Shown: positions 1-10,882, counted from the first letter of the stretch. The stretch: DNA of 64,000 nucleotides from Afipia massiliensis (GCF_001006325.2 NZ_LBIA02000001.1:248001-312000), one strand, 5' to 3'. The notes: a model not told the origin generated them from the sequence alone. Numbers and translations are program-made.

Positions 1-396
1 CCAGGCTGTGCGGCGGACTCGATCGCAAGAGTTCGCCAAAGGTGCCTCGCAAGCACCTTGGCGCCTCCCGGCGCTCCATCGTTCTCGCGTTCCGCGCGAG
101 AAGTGGAGTCTGCAAAGCTCGGATGCATTGATTTGCACCGCGAGGCCAAGGGCGGCTGAGCATGTGTAAAAAGTTTTGCCCCGGTCGTCTCCGCGGACCG
201 GAATCCACCACGATCCTGTGATTTTTTGCAAGCCTTCAAACCGCCAGGATTCGTCACGCCAGATGTTGAACACAGTTCATCCACAGATCGATTTTCCGTC
301 GCGACGGGATTGATGAATCATCGATCTGTGGTTCATAAGCCGTCTCCCTGCGGTCGCGATTCAGGTTCGCGATCTTCTCGTTAAGAAAGACTCCGC
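1..396. other. Left-end stretch without a supported gene
   Basis: No gene can be supported here. One forward frame is open from the window edge to a TGA at 157-159 but the translation (rich in R, A and S) looks non-coding. The only clear structure is a pair of 12-base inverted arms (CCACAGATCGAT at 281-292 and its complement at 320-331, 27-base loop) upstream of tex. The promoter of tex should lie in the last 100 bases. Confidence 0.5.
281..331. repeat. Inverted repeat upstream of tex
   Basis: The arms are CCACAGATCGAT (281-292) and ATCGATCTGTGG (320-331), exactly complementary and separated by 27 bases. There is no following T run, so it is not a classical terminator. It could be a regulator site or an mRNA leader hairpin of tex. 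The copy TCCACA resembles part of a DnaA box, but no cluster of DnaA boxes is visible. Confidence 0.5.
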
Positions 397-2739
<2,343 letters not shown>

Positions 2740-2841
2740 GCCGAAACCCGGTTAGAAGGAGCTGCCGCAGCGCGCGCCTATTGATCCTCAACGAGGCAGA
2801 GGCCCGCGCCAAAGTACCTGATTCAGCGCATGAACGCACTG

Positions 2842-3744
2842 TCACCCTGCATGCGCGCCCAGTTCGGCCATGAATTGCTTCAGATGCACCTGCCAGGCAG
2901 GAACATCCAGATCGAACGTCTCGCGAATCTTGCGCGTATCGAGCAGCGAACTCTTGGGACGCGCGGCAGCCGTGCGATACTGCTTTGACGCGATCGGAAT
3001 GATCATGTCTTCCTCAACACGCAACGGCCAGCCCCGTCGCTTTGCTTCGCGTATCAATTCCACCGCATATCCGTGCCAGGACACCCTCCCCGAAGGCGCA
3101 AGGTTGAAAACGCCGCGCCCTTTTTTCGCATCGTGTCCACAACAGTCCACGATACGCGCGGTGACATCGGCGATGAATTCAGCAGACGTCGGGGCGCCAA
3201 CCTGATCGTCAACGATCCGGAGTTCGTCCAGCTCTGCGGCCAGTCGCAGTATCGTTTTGGCGAAGTTGTGTCCTGCCAAACCGTAAACCCATCCCACCCG
3301 GACAATGGTGTGGTTATCCGTGGCAGCGAAAATCGCCTGATCGCCTGCGAGTTTTGAGCGACCGTAAACGTTCAGGGGAGATGGCATATCATCCTCAAGA
3401 TAGGCCGTCTTTTTCGCGCCATCGAACACATAGTCGGTCGAGTAATGGATCAACCGTGCGCCCAGCGCTTCAGCTACTTCAGCGATAACGCCGGGCGCAA
3501 TCGCATTGGCGCTAAAACAGCCCTCGGCGTCCTCCTCGGCCTTGTCGACCGCCGTATAAGCGGCGGCGTTGATGATGATGTTCGGTTGCACGCCGCGGAT
3601 TACGTCGCGCAACTGGTTGATATTCGCAAGATCGCAAGCCTCCCGATCGGGAGCCAATATTTTGCCACGATCCGCAAGACGCACCTGCAAGGCAGAACCG
3701 ACCTGGCCGCTTTTACCCAGCAGAAGGATGCGGGACACCGTCAT
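2842..3744 (-). CDS. rfbD: dTDP-4-dehydrorhamnose reductase
   Basis: RfbD reduces dTDP-4-keto-L-rhamnose to dTDP-L-rhamnose with NAD(P)H, the last step of rhamnose donor synthesis for surface polysaccharide. The roughly 300-residue protein begins with a Rossmann loop (G10-x2-G13-x2-G16 from the chosen ATG), has the STDYVFDG segment at about 102-109 and the catalytic YxxxK pair at Y127/K131. An upstream in-frame start four codons earlier exists, but the Rossmann strand fits the ATG at 3744. No rfbA, rfbB or rfbC is next to it, so the rest of the pathway must be elsewhere. It converges with tex. Confidence 0.93.
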   Translation of the reverse strand: MTVSRILLLGKSGQVGSALQVRLADRGKILAPDREACDLANINQLRDVIRGVQPNIIINAAAYTAVDKAEEDAEGCFSANAIAPGVIAEVAEALGARLIHYSTDYVFDGAKKTAYLEDDMPSPLNVYGRSKLAGDQAIFAATDNHTIVRVGWVYGLAGHNFAKTILRLAAELDELRIVDDQVGAPTSAEFIADVTARIVDCCGHDAKKGRGVFNLAPSGRVSWHGYAVELIREAKRRGWPLRVEEDMIIPIASKQYRTAAARPKSSLLDTRKIRETFDLDVPAWQVHLKQFMAELGAHAG

Positions 3745-3756
3745 CGCGCATAACAA

Positions 3757-4179
3757 TTAGGCAGACCAACGAAATCATCGGGGTTCACGGCGGAAGTTCG
3801 CCTGTCCATATCCATAACCAGCGCAGACTCCATTGTATCCCGAGGCCCTGATGCAATTGGGGTCAATGTACCCGGCTCTGCCGGAGAAGAGTACAGGTCG
3901 TTTGCGGAAATCCCAATCTAGAATCTGGGCTGCGCGATTTGCACCATCTCTCTTAAGCACAAAGCAGAACGCATATCTGGGTCGAGATCGTGCATCCATG
4001 GGCGAACAGAGCGCCAGAAATGAGCGCGGGCTGTTGAGCGTTCCGCGCCATTTACAAAGGCAGGCCGTTGATCGGCGCCCGGCTCGCCGGCAACCGATGC
4101 TGCCATGCGGCCTCGATCTCGTCTGCAGAACAGACCTTCGTGGCTGCGGCACCGGAATTTTGCAATGCGATATGAGCTA
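3757..4179. other. Gene-free stretch before the GntR regulator
   Basis: About 420 bases with open frames on both strands (for example 3775-4152 on the minus strand) whose translations show no recognisable motif, no good ribosome site and mixed amino-acid composition. I treat it as intergenic, possibly decayed sequence. Confidence 0.5.
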
Positions 4180-4208
4180 AATCATCCGATGTTAAACATC
4201 GGATGATT
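4180..4208. promoter_or_regulatory. Perfect 29-nt palindrome, probable GntR operator
   Basis: Two 14-base arms, AATCATCCGATGTT at 4180-4193 and its exact complement at 4195-4208, flank a single central A at 4194. It lies 75 bases before the start of a GntR/FCD regulator that heads the following operon. Perfect dyads of this kind are typical operators of FadR-subfamily regulators, so autoregulation and control of the operon are likely. The binding partner is inferred from position only. Confidence 0.75.
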
Positions 4209-4282
4209 GCAACACCAAACCAGCCCGTGCTAGCGTCTCCGGAACGCCGTCATCGAGAACGGCGGCTGGGAGACGGAAACCG

Positions 4283-5077
4283 GTGGCAAAACCCCGCCCA
4301 AGGACAATCAGCAGAGTCGCCAAGCCCGGACGCATTCACGCCGTCCTGGCAACGCTCGGCAGCGAAATCGCGCGTGACGTTATTCCGGTCGGCGCAACGC
4401 TGCCGCCTGAGCCCGATCTTGAAGCGCGTTTCGGCGTCGGGCGTGGCGTTGTTCGCGAGGCGATCAAGACACTGGCTGCGAAAGGGCTTGTCAGCGTCGG
4501 CCCGCGTCACGGTACCCGCGTATTGCCTCGCCATGACTGGAGCCTGCTCGATCGCGATGTGCTGAGCTGGCTGGTCGGTAAAGGTGATCCGGATCGCGAA
4601 CTGTTGCTGGAAATCCAGGAAGTGCGCTCGATCATCGAACCGGCTGCGGCAGCATTGGCCGCCAAACGCGCGACCAAAACCGATCGGCTGCGCATCAACG
4701 CAGCATTGGCAGCGATGGAGACGTCGCACGATCAGGCCAGCGCCATTGCGGCCGACAAGGCATTTCACCTGGCCGTCCTGGATGCCACCCACAACCGGGT
4801 GTTTCAAGGCTTCAGGGGCGCGATCGACACCATTCTGAGCACGGTTTTTCTGGTGGCCGTCGGCAGTGCCGGCTGGTTCGACGACAATCTGCCCAATCAC
4901 GCCTCCGTGGCACACGCCATCGACGAAGGCAATTCCCGCAAGGCGCGAGCCGCGATGGAGCAGGTTCTCGGATTCACGGAGTCCAAACTTTCAAAACGAA
5001 AATCCGGCGGCGCACGACTTTCATCGAGCCAGCCCTCGGCCAAGCTGAAGACCCAGAGGAAGCAGTATGTATCGTGA
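4283..5077 (+). CDS. GntR/FadR-family transcriptional regulator (FCD domain)
   Basis: A 264-residue one-component regulator: N-terminal winged helix (about residues 20-85; the PPEPDLEARFGVGRGVVREAIKTL segment is the recognition region, followed by the wing HGTRVLP) and a helical FCD ligand-binding domain (about 100-240, with the D..FH.A and H..I..A metal/ligand-type positions). The tail is basic. The start is GTG; the strong palindrome at 4180-4208 sits upstream. The gene overlaps the cupin gene by 11 bases and is the first gene of the operon, so it probably senses the transported compound or a product of it. Confidence 0.9.
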   Translation: MAKPRPRTISRVAKPGRIHAVLATLGSEIARDVIPVGATLPPEPDLEARFGVGRGVVREAIKTLAAKGLVSVGPRHGTRVLPRHDWSLLDRDVLSWLVGKGDPDRELLLEIQEVRSIIEPAAAALAAKRATKTDRLRINAALAAMETSHDQASAIAADKAFHLAVLDATHNRVFQGFRGAIDTILSTVFLVAVGSAGWFDDNLPNHASVAHAIDEGNSRKARAAMEQVLGFTESKLSKRKSGGARLSSSQPSAKLKTQRKQYVS

Positions 5078-5564
5078 TATGAAGGGCTCGACCCATGTGC
5101 TTGCATCGCCGGAGATCGCGGTGGTCGCGATCCCGGAAGACGAGCGCGTCTGGGTGCCTCAGGCTCCTGACGTCTGGTTCAGGCCGCTGATGCTGAACAC
5201 CCGGCAGGGCCAGTGGTGTAACCTGCTGCGGGTGCGAAAGTCCGGCGTACTGTCGCGCCACCTTCATCCGAACCCCGTTCACGGCTTTGTGCTGAAGGGA
5301 AAGTGGTTTTACCGCGAGCACAAATGGGTCGCCACTGAGGGCTCCTACGTGTTCGAGCCGCCGGGCGAAATTCACACCCTCGTCGTGCCTGAAGACACTT
5401 CCGAGATGATCACCTTCTTCAACATCCAGGGATCGATGGTTTATCTCGACGAGCAGAACAAGCACGTCGGGTATGAGGACGTATTCACCAAGATCGACAT
5501 GTGTCGCGCCCATTATGAAGCAAGCGGTCTCGGCCGCGATTACGTCGATCAGTTCGTGCGATGA
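5067..5564 (+). CDS. Cupin dioxygenase-like protein (2,4'-dihydroxyacetophenone dioxygenase family)
   Basis: 165 residues forming a single cupin barrel. The metal site is visible as H65-x-H67 and H72 in the first motif and H103 (PPGEIHTL) in the second. The family includes 2,4'-dihydroxyacetophenone dioxygenase, which cleaves a C-C bond in an aromatic ketone, and ChrR-like cupins. The actual substrate here is unknown. It overlaps the regulator upstream and shares an ATGA overlap with the SDR downstream, so it is translated as part of the same operon. Confidence 0.8.
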   Translation: MYRDMKGSTHVLASPEIAVVAIPEDERVWVPQAPDVWFRPLMLNTRQGQWCNLLRVRKSGVLSRHLHPNPVHGFVLKGKWFYREHKWVATEGSYVFEPPGEIHTLVVPEDTSEMITFFNIQGSMVYLDEQNKHVGYEDVFTKIDMCRAHYEASGLGRDYVDQFVR

Positions 5565-6337
5565 TGGACGGGCCCGCCATATCGCGTGAGACAGCCTCTG
5601 CCGCGTGGGCGTCGATCTGGTACGCCGGAAAGCGCGTACTCGTGACCGGCGGAACATCGGGAATCGGCGCAGGCATTGCACGCGGTTTTATCGAAGCAGG
5701 TGCAGACGTCTCCGTGACCGGCGTTGGCGATGCCGAAATCGCGGCAGCGGCTACCGATCCTGTGCTGAACAAGGCGCGCGCGCATCAACTGGATGTCCGC
5801 GACAGCGACGCCATCAAATCCTTGATCGGCTCCTTCGACGGCCTCGACGTGCTGGTCAACTGCGCAGGCGTCATTCGCCGCGGCGAGGAACTTGATCCCG
5901 ATGTGTTCCAGTCGGTGATTGATATCAATCTCAACGGCGCCATGCGGATGTGCGCTGCCGCGCGGCCATTATTGGCGAGTTCGAATGGCGCTATCGTCAA
6001 TCTGGCGTCGATGCTTTCATTCTTTGGCGGCGGTCTTGTTCCCGCATATGCAGCCAGCAAGGGCGGCATCTCGCAGCTGACCAAGTCGCTCGCTATCGCC
6101 TATGCGGGTGACGGTATTCGCGTCAACGCCATTGCACCGGGGTGGATTCAAACGCCCCTCACCTCCGCGTTGCAAGCCGATCCGGCACGCAGCCAGCCGA
6201 TACTCGACCGAACGCCACTCGGACGCTGGGGAAAGCCATCGGACCTGCTCGGCGGCGTCCTCTATCTGTGTTCGCCAACCGCATCGTTCGTCACCGGAAC
6301 AGTCCTCGTCATTGATGGAGGATATGCCATCGCATGA
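5561..6337 (+). CDS. SDR-family NAD(P)-dependent oxidoreductase
   Basis: A classical short-chain dehydrogenase of 258 residues. The cofactor loop GGTSGIG is at about 30-36, the NAG-like motif is NCAG (100-103), catalytic Ser is S150 and the YxxxK pair is Y163/K167. The first 20 residues precede the Rossmann strand, so a start slightly downstream is possible, but the ATGATG at 5561 overlaps the cupin stop in the usual coupled way. It probably oxidises or reduces an alcohol/ketone intermediate of the compound imported by the adjacent ABC system. Confidence 0.88.
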   Translation: MMDGPAISRETASAAWASIWYAGKRVLVTGGTSGIGAGIARGFIEAGADVSVTGVGDAEIAAAATDPVLNKARAHQLDVRDSDAIKSLIGSFDGLDVLVNCAGVIRRGEELDPDVFQSVIDINLNGAMRMCAAARPLLASSNGAIVNLASMLSFFGGGLVPAYAASKGGISQLTKSLAIAYAGDGIRVNAIAPGWIQTPLTSALQADPARSQPILDRTPLGRWGKPSDLLGGVLYLCSPTASFVTGTVLVIDGGYAIA

Positions 6338-6463
6338 CAGCGATGTGGCGACGTGCCGCGCATCACGCGGCTTGATCACGTTTAGTCTAAAAGCGCTGAA
6401 CAACAAGCGCCCTACAAGAAACGACAACGATATGGGCCGGAACACCGGCCGCAGGGAGGTACC

Positions 6464-7285
6464 GTGCTGGTGATACCCAGTCAGAAGATTCGGCCGAGAT
6501 GGATGACGCGAGGCTTCAGCTCCGTCGTGGGTGCTGCGATGTTCGTGGCGCCCCTGCTCGTCCTCGTCATCCTGTGGGCCATTGTGGTCCCGCTGTTCCA
6601 GATCAATCCGCGTGTTTTCCCATCCTTAGGTTCGGTCGGCACGGCCGCAATGGATTCAATCCGCGACGGCACGCTGATCAATCATATCGGCGCGAGCCTG
6701 TTGCGCGTCGGACTGGGAACCCTGATCGGCATCGTTACGGCGGTTCCGCTCGGCATCGCGATGGGCGTCAGTCCCGCAATCTCTACGTTTCTAACGCCAC
6801 TGTTTCGCTTCTTCTCCGTGCTGGCCGGCATCGCATGGATTCCGATCGCCACGCTGTGGTTCGGCTACGGTTTCGGCGCGATCATCTTCGTGATCTTCAA
6901 TGCCGTATTCTTCGTAGTCGCGTACAATACGCTGCTCGGCGTCTCAACCATTCCCTATTCGCTTCGCAATGCCGCTGCGTCGCTCGGCGCCGGTCGCTGG
7001 GCGCTGCTGACCCAGGTGCTGCTGCCCGGCGCGTTGCCAAATATTGTCACTGGAATTCGAACCGGCCTCGGCTTCGCGTGGCGCGGGCTGATCGCAGCGG
7101 AGATGATCGCAACCAATGTCGGCCTTGGCTACATGCTATTCGTCGCCCGCGATTTCTATCGCACTGAGGTCATCGTACTCGGCATGATTGTCATCGGCGT
7201 GCTGTGGCTGCTGATCGATCGCCTGCTGCTGGTTCCGTTGGAGCGTTCGACTATCGAGCGCTGGGGCATGGTGAGGCGCGCATGA
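6464..7285 (+). CDS. ABC transporter permease (SsuC/TauC type), first of a pair
   Basis: A 273-residue inner-membrane permease of the nitrate/sulfonate/taurine class with about six hydrophobic segments and the cytoplasmic EAA loop (AAASLGAGRWALL...LPGALPNIVTGIRTGLG) that docks on the ATPase. The GTG start has a good ribosome site (GGGAGG) six to eight bases upstream. A 126-base gap separates it from the SDR. Unlike most importers of this class, which use one permease gene, this operon has two different ones, suggesting a heterodimeric channel. Confidence 0.9.
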   Translation: MLVIPSQKIRPRWMTRGFSSVVGAAMFVAPLLVLVILWAIVVPLFQINPRVFPSLGSVGTAAMDSIRDGTLINHIGASLLRVGLGTLIGIVTAVPLGIAMGVSPAISTFLTPLFRFFSVLAGIAWIPIATLWFGYGFGAIIFVIFNAVFFVVAYNTLLGVSTIPYSLRNAAASLGAGRWALLTQVLLPGALPNIVTGIRTGLGFAWRGLIAAEMIATNVGLGYMLFVARDFYRTEVIVLGMIVIGVLWLLIDRLLLVPLERSTIERWGMVRRA

Positions 7286-8088
7286 ACATCATCCTGAAAG
7301 GCTGGAGCGCTTATACCCGAATGACCGCCCGCTGGCCGGGCCTTGCCGCCGTGATTCCGTTCATTCCGGTGGTGCTGCTCTGGACCGCAATCTCCGAAGC
7401 CGGGGTATTTCCCCGCGCATTCTTCCCCGGCCCCGGCGATGTCGTGCGGTCGTTCTTCACACTCACATATAAAGGCATCCTGCCCGACTACCTTCAAGAC
7501 AGCCTGATCCGGCTGATCACCGGCGCTGCGGTCGGCATGGCGCTGGGCATTCCGCTCGGCATCCTGATCGGCACCAGCCGCTGGGCGCATCGCGCCTGCT
7601 GGCCCGTGCTGCTGTTCTTCCAGGCCATCGGCGACATCGCGTGGCTGCCGATCCTGCTGATCTGGTTCGGCTTCGGCCTCACCACCATGACCTTCGTGAT
7701 CGTCTACACGGTCCTGTTTCCGGTGGTCCTCAACACGGTCCTCGGCGTCGAATCCGTGCCACGCGACCTCGCGCGCGCCGCCCGCAGCCTCGGCGCATCA
7801 CGCGCGCGCGTGCTCTGGGAAGTGACGCTGCCCGGCGCGCTGCCCAACATCATCACCGGCCTTCGTAACGGTCTCGGCTACGGCTGGCGCGCGCTCATCG
7901 CCGTGGAGATCATCGTCGGCACCAGCGGCATCGGATTCATGATGTTCGATGCGCGCCGTGCCGGCTCCACCGTCGAGATCATTCTCGGCATGATCATTCT
8001 TGGACTGCTTTGGTACATCGTTGACGCCTGGATACTCGCGCCGATCGAGCGCGCGACCGGCAAACGCTGGGGATTGGTGACATCATGA
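7282..8088 (+). CDS. ABC transporter permease (SsuC/TauC type), second of a pair
   Basis: 268 residues from the ATG that overlaps the stop of the first permease by four bases. About six membrane segments and an EAA loop (AARSLGASRARVLWEVTLPGALPNIITGLRNGLG) are visible. It is clearly paralogous to the preceding permease but not identical. The open frame extends further upstream, but the overlap-coupled ATG followed by a cationic N-terminus is the natural start. It overlaps the ATPase start by four bases. Confidence 0.9.
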   Translation: MNIILKGWSAYTRMTARWPGLAAVIPFIPVVLLWTAISEAGVFPRAFFPGPGDVVRSFFTLTYKGILPDYLQDSLIRLITGAAVGMALGIPLGILIGTSRWAHRACWPVLLFFQAIGDIAWLPILLIWFGFGLTTMTFVIVYTVLFPVVLNTVLGVESVPRDLARAARSLGASRARVLWEVTLPGALPNIITGLRNGLGYGWRALIAVEIIVGTSGIGFMMFDARRAGSTVEIILGMIILGLLWYIVDAWILAPIERATGKRWGLVTS

Positions 8089-8843
8089 GCACGCTTTCGA
8101 TCCGCAATCTCGCAAAGACCTACTTTGATCCGTATGCCGGCGAGCATGTCACCGCCGTACGGGATGTCTCGCTCGATGTCGAACAGGGAGAGTTCGTCTC
8201 TGTGGTCGGGCCATCCGGCTGCGGGAAGACTACGATCCTCAATATGGTCGCCGGTTTCATTCCGCACTCCGGCGGCGAAATCCTGCTGAACGGAAAGGCC
8301 ATCGACGGTCCCGGCCCTGAGCGCGGCGTGGTGTTTCAGTCCTTTGCCCTGTTTCCATGGAAGACCGTTCTGGACAATGTCGGCTTTGGTCCGAAAATGC
8401 GCGGCGTTCCGAAGGCGGAGCGGGACAAGATCGCGCACGAGTATCTTGCACTCGCGGGGCTGACCCACGCCGCGAACCGTTATCCCAACGAACTGTCCGG
8501 CGGCATGCAGCAACGCGTCGGCGTGGTGCGTGCACTCGCCAACAATCCGGCTGTGCTTCTGATGGACGAACCATTTGCCAGCGTCGATGCGCAGACGCGC
8601 ATGACGCTCCAGGAAGAACTCACCCGCATCTGGCAGGAGCGTCGCCCGACGGTGATCTTCATTACCCACGATGTGCCCGAAGCTGTGTTCCTTGCCAACC
8701 GGGTTGTCGTTCTCTCAAAGGGCCGCGTTCTCGACCAGATCAAGGTGGATCTGCCACGCCCGCGAATCTGGGACGACCTGATCGAAGACGATACCTTCAA
8801 GAAGTTGTCCGCACAGGTGTTGCATATGGTGCGTTCCGCATGA
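8085..8843 (+). CDS. ABC transporter ATP-binding protein (SsuB/TauB type)
   Basis: The 252-residue ATPase powers the two permeases. Walker A is GPSGCGKT (42-49), the Q-loop is FQSFALFPW, the signature is LSGGMQQ (137-143), Walker B is VLLMDEP (157-163) and the H-loop is FITHDVPEA. The family handles nitrate, sulfonate, taurine, aromatic and pyrimidine-like substrates; the ligand here cannot be read from the ATPase. It overlaps the permease before it and the small membrane protein after it by four bases each. Confidence 0.93.
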   Translation: MSTLSIRNLAKTYFDPYAGEHVTAVRDVSLDVEQGEFVSVVGPSGCGKTTILNMVAGFIPHSGGEILLNGKAIDGPGPERGVVFQSFALFPWKTVLDNVGFGPKMRGVPKAERDKIAHEYLALAGLTHAANRYPNELSGGMQQRVGVVRALANNPAVLLMDEPFASVDAQTRMTLQEELTRIWQERRPTVIFITHDVPEAVFLANRVVVLSKGRVLDQIKVDLPRPRIWDDLIEDDTFKKLSAQVLHMVRSA

Positions 8844-9172
8844 GCCTCGCATCCGAAGCCCTTCGCTCGACCAAGGGACGCGTCGTGCTCGGCGTGGTTG
8901 CCGCGTGGCTCTGCTTCCAGCTCTGGCTGACGCTCGCCGCGCCAATGAAGATTTCGCCGGAGCTCAAAGGTGCTTCCGAGAAGGTCAATATCCAGATTGA
9001 ATTGCCTTTTGTGCCTGAACGCTTTCACGTTCAGTCGTTTCAGCAATATGGAAGGGTCGCCGGTGCCGACGACCATTCGATAGCACTACGAGGAGTCAAA
9101 CGAACGGATCTCAACGCGGTTGCCCGGCCTTACTGGGTGACGAGCGTCGGGCCGATAAAAGAGGGAGGATAA
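8840..9172 (+). CDS. Small membrane-anchored protein of unknown function in the ABC operon
   Basis: A 110-residue protein from the ATG that overlaps the ATPase stop (ATGA). It has a short basic N-terminus, one hydrophobic segment (about residues 19-37, GVVAAWLCFQLWLTLAAP) and a polar C-terminal part of about 70 residues that should face the periplasm. I do not recognise a family. It sits between the ATPase and the binding-protein gene (two-base gap), an unusual slot, so it may be an accessory subunit that helps dock the binding protein. Translation coupling on both sides argues that it is a real gene. Confidence 0.7.
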   Translation: MSLASEALRSTKGRVVLGVVAAWLCFQLWLTLAAPMKISPELKGASEKVNIQIELPFVPERFHVQSFQQYGRVAGADDHSIALRGVKRTDLNAVARPYWVTSVGPIKEGG

Positions 9173-9174
9173 TA

Positions 9175-10230
9175 ATGAAACGATTATTGATGTTGGGAGC
9201 TGCACTGATGCTGGCGTGCGCGCCGGCGCAAGCGCAGACGATGGTGAAAGTCAAAGCCGGCATGGTGACCGGCATCGATCAGATCGGGCTTCCGATCGCG
9301 CTCGAACGCGGCTTTTTCGAAAAAAACGGCCTCGATGTCACGATCGCCCGGCCCTACGCGACCGGCGTCGATGCTCTGAATGCGCTGCAGGCTGGCGAAA
9401 GTGAAATCGTTCAGGTCGGCGTGCCAATGATTGGCGCCGTCCTGCGCGGAATGGATCTTGTCGCGCTCGGCAACTACAGCGGAAATGCGACCAAGGCCGG
9501 TTCTGATGCAACCATGGCGGTGATCGCGCGCGAAGGTGCCGGAATCGTCAAGGGCGACCTCGCAAGCCTGAAGGGCAAGAAGATCGCCGCCTCATTCGGC
9601 ACGATCAATCATCTCTATATTCTGGCGATCCTTGAGAAGGCCGGCCTGAAGCCGGAAGACGTGACGCTGGTGAATACCCCGCCACCGGATATGACGGTTG
9701 CGCTGCTCGCCAAGGGCATCGACGCGTTCTCGGCGTGGGATCCATGGCCCATCGTTGCGGGCAAGGACGTTCCCGGCGCCATCGAGGTAATCCGGGGCGG
9801 CGACGTGATTTCCTATCTCGGATTCAATGTCGCCTTGCGTCCGTGGGTCGAGAAGAACGGCGAGACCATCGAGAAGTTTCTCGCCGCCGTCTCCGAAGCC
9901 GACCAATGGATGCGCAAGAATCCGAAACAGGCCGCTGGAATCGCGACCCGCTGGATTCCAGGCCTGAAGCCGGAAATCGCCGAAGCGGCGATGCAGTTCA
10001 ATATCCAGCAGGCAGACCGGCGCTTGTCCGCAAACAACTTTCGCGCACTTTGGAGCGCGGAGGATCGCCTTGCGCGGCTTGGTATCCTGAAGTCGACGTT
10101 CGACGTCAACAAGCACATCGAGCCGAAGCACATCCTGAAGGTGATGAAGGATAAGCCTGAGCTGTTCGCTGACCTGCCGCCGATTCCGGCGAACGTGGCG
10201 ATCGGTCCGGGTTACGTTTTCAAACCCTGA
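9175..10230 (+). CDS. ABC transporter substrate-binding protein (NMT1/SsuA type)
   Basis: 351 residues with a clear Sec signal peptide (hydrophobic core 3-16, cleavage around AQA at 19-21) and the NMT1/SsuA fold (KAGMVTGIDQIGLPIALERGFF near the start, LKGKKIAASFGT at the hinge). It should bind the solute in the periplasm and deliver it to the paired permeases. The start is preceded by GGGAGG. It is the last gene of the operon, followed nine bases later by a long hairpin. The ligand is not deducible; the cupin and SDR suggest a small aromatic or keto compound. Confidence 0.9.
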   Translation: MKRLLMLGAALMLACAPAQAQTMVKVKAGMVTGIDQIGLPIALERGFFEKNGLDVTIARPYATGVDALNALQAGESEIVQVGVPMIGAVLRGMDLVALGNYSGNATKAGSDATMAVIAREGAGIVKGDLASLKGKKIAASFGTINHLYILAILEKAGLKPEDVTLVNTPPPDMTVALLAKGIDAFSAWDPWPIVAGKDVPGAIEVIRGGDVISYLGFNVALRPWVEKNGETIEKFLAAVSEADQWMRKNPKQAAGIATRWIPGLKPEIAEAAMQFNIQQADRRLSANNFRALWSAEDRLARLGILKSTFDVNKHIEPKHILKVMKDKPELFADLPPIPANVAIGPGYVFKP

Positions 10231-10233
10231 AAA

Positions 10234-10374
10234 CTAATCCACGTGACGGGCGGGGATCTTCCCTGCCCGTCGGCGTGGACGTTCCACATCCATGCCGGTC
10301 GGAATGATGAAGACCTCGTTGTCGGAGAACGACTTTTCAAACGCCTCGATGGCTCTTTCTCGAAGCCTCGTCAC
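10234..10374 (-). CDS. Possible 46-residue small ORF
   Basis: From a GTG at 10374 the minus strand encodes 46 residues (containing AIEAFEKSFSDNEVFIIPTG and a basic RPRRR end) with third-position GC typical of real genes here. No ribosome site is clear and the hairpin lies inside its 3' end. I do not recognise it; it could be a remnant of a longer protein or chance. Confidence 0.2.
   Translation of the reverse strand: MTRLRERAIEAFEKSFSDNEVFIIPTGMDVERPRRRAGKIPARHVD
10239..10278. terminator. Long hairpin after the ABC operon
   Basis: The inner stem pairs GACGGGCGGGG (10245-10255) with CCCTGCCCGTC (10261-10271) around the loop ATCTT, with one G-T pair; an outer CCACG/CGTGG pair extends it after a small bulge. 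It starts nine bases after the binding-protein stop, the usual place for a terminator. No T run follows, so termination may be weak or the hairpin may protect the mRNA end. Confidence 0.6.
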
Positions 10375-10550
10375 GGACGTAGTCGGTAGCAGCAATGCTG
10401 GCTCCCGGCCTTGCCGGTGGCGATCACGCCGCCAAGCTGGCGGAACTAGCGAACGACCGCGCCATCGTCCGAGTGCTTACAGACCACAACAGTATCGATG
10501 AAGGCCCCCCTGGGGCGTTCGCTTGTTCGCCGCGAATTCGCCGATTGATC

Positions 10551-10566
10551 TGTGACCTGGTTCACA
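10551..10566. promoter_or_regulatory. CRP-type site TGTGA-N6-TCACA
   Basis: TGTGA at 10551-10555 and TCACA at 10562-10566 with six bases between match the CRP consensus exactly. It lies 53 bases before the start of the small membrane protein gene at 10619 and one gene away from a Crp-family regulator whose recognition helix keeps the R-E contact residues. Activation of the 10619 gene by that regulator is an inference. Confidence 0.65.
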
Positions 10567-10618
10567 TACCCCCATTCGGACCTAGGCTATTGAAGCGCTT
10601 CCTTCACAGGAGGCTCTC

Positions 10619-10879
10619 ATGCAAGCCCCAATAGGAAAAATTGCCCATCTAGACCTAGCTAGCCGGCGGAACTGGACGGTGTGTTGGCGATGGTCGATTT
10701 CGATCCTGGCTGCGGAGTTTGTTCTTGTTGTCGCCTTGGTTGGATTCGCTCTCGAGTCCCGGCCGGACTCGCGGGTGAAATCCGAATCCGTGCAGGTGCA
10801 ACAGGCGCAACAGCACAGACCCAGTGCAAACCGCAAAACGTGTCCGCTCGTTGAACTCCGAAAAACACAGGAGCTTTAG
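10619..10879 (+). CDS. Small single-span membrane protein, unknown
   Basis: An 86-residue protein with a good ribosome site (AGGAGG, seven bases before the ATG). Residues about 26-46 (SISILAAEFVLVVALVGFAL) form one membrane span; the remainder is hydrophilic with a Gln-rich patch (VQVQQAQQ). No family recognised. A perfect CRP-type site is 53 bases upstream. It converges with the Crp/Fnr gene, whose stop is only three bases from its own. Confidence 0.55.
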   Translation: MQAPIGKIAHLDLASRRNWTVCWRWSISILAAEFVLVVALVGFALESRPDSRVKSESVQVQQAQQHRPSANRKTCPLVELRKTQEL

Positions 10880-10882
10880 CGA

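Noticed and set aside
160-235. tRNA-like sequence ending GGAATCCACCA
   Set aside because: No cloverleaf can be drawn; the anticodon arm and T-loop consensus are absent.
3775-4152. 125-codon minus-strand frame
   Set aside because: No ribosome site, no motif, and mixed composition with another open frame on the opposite strand of similar quality.
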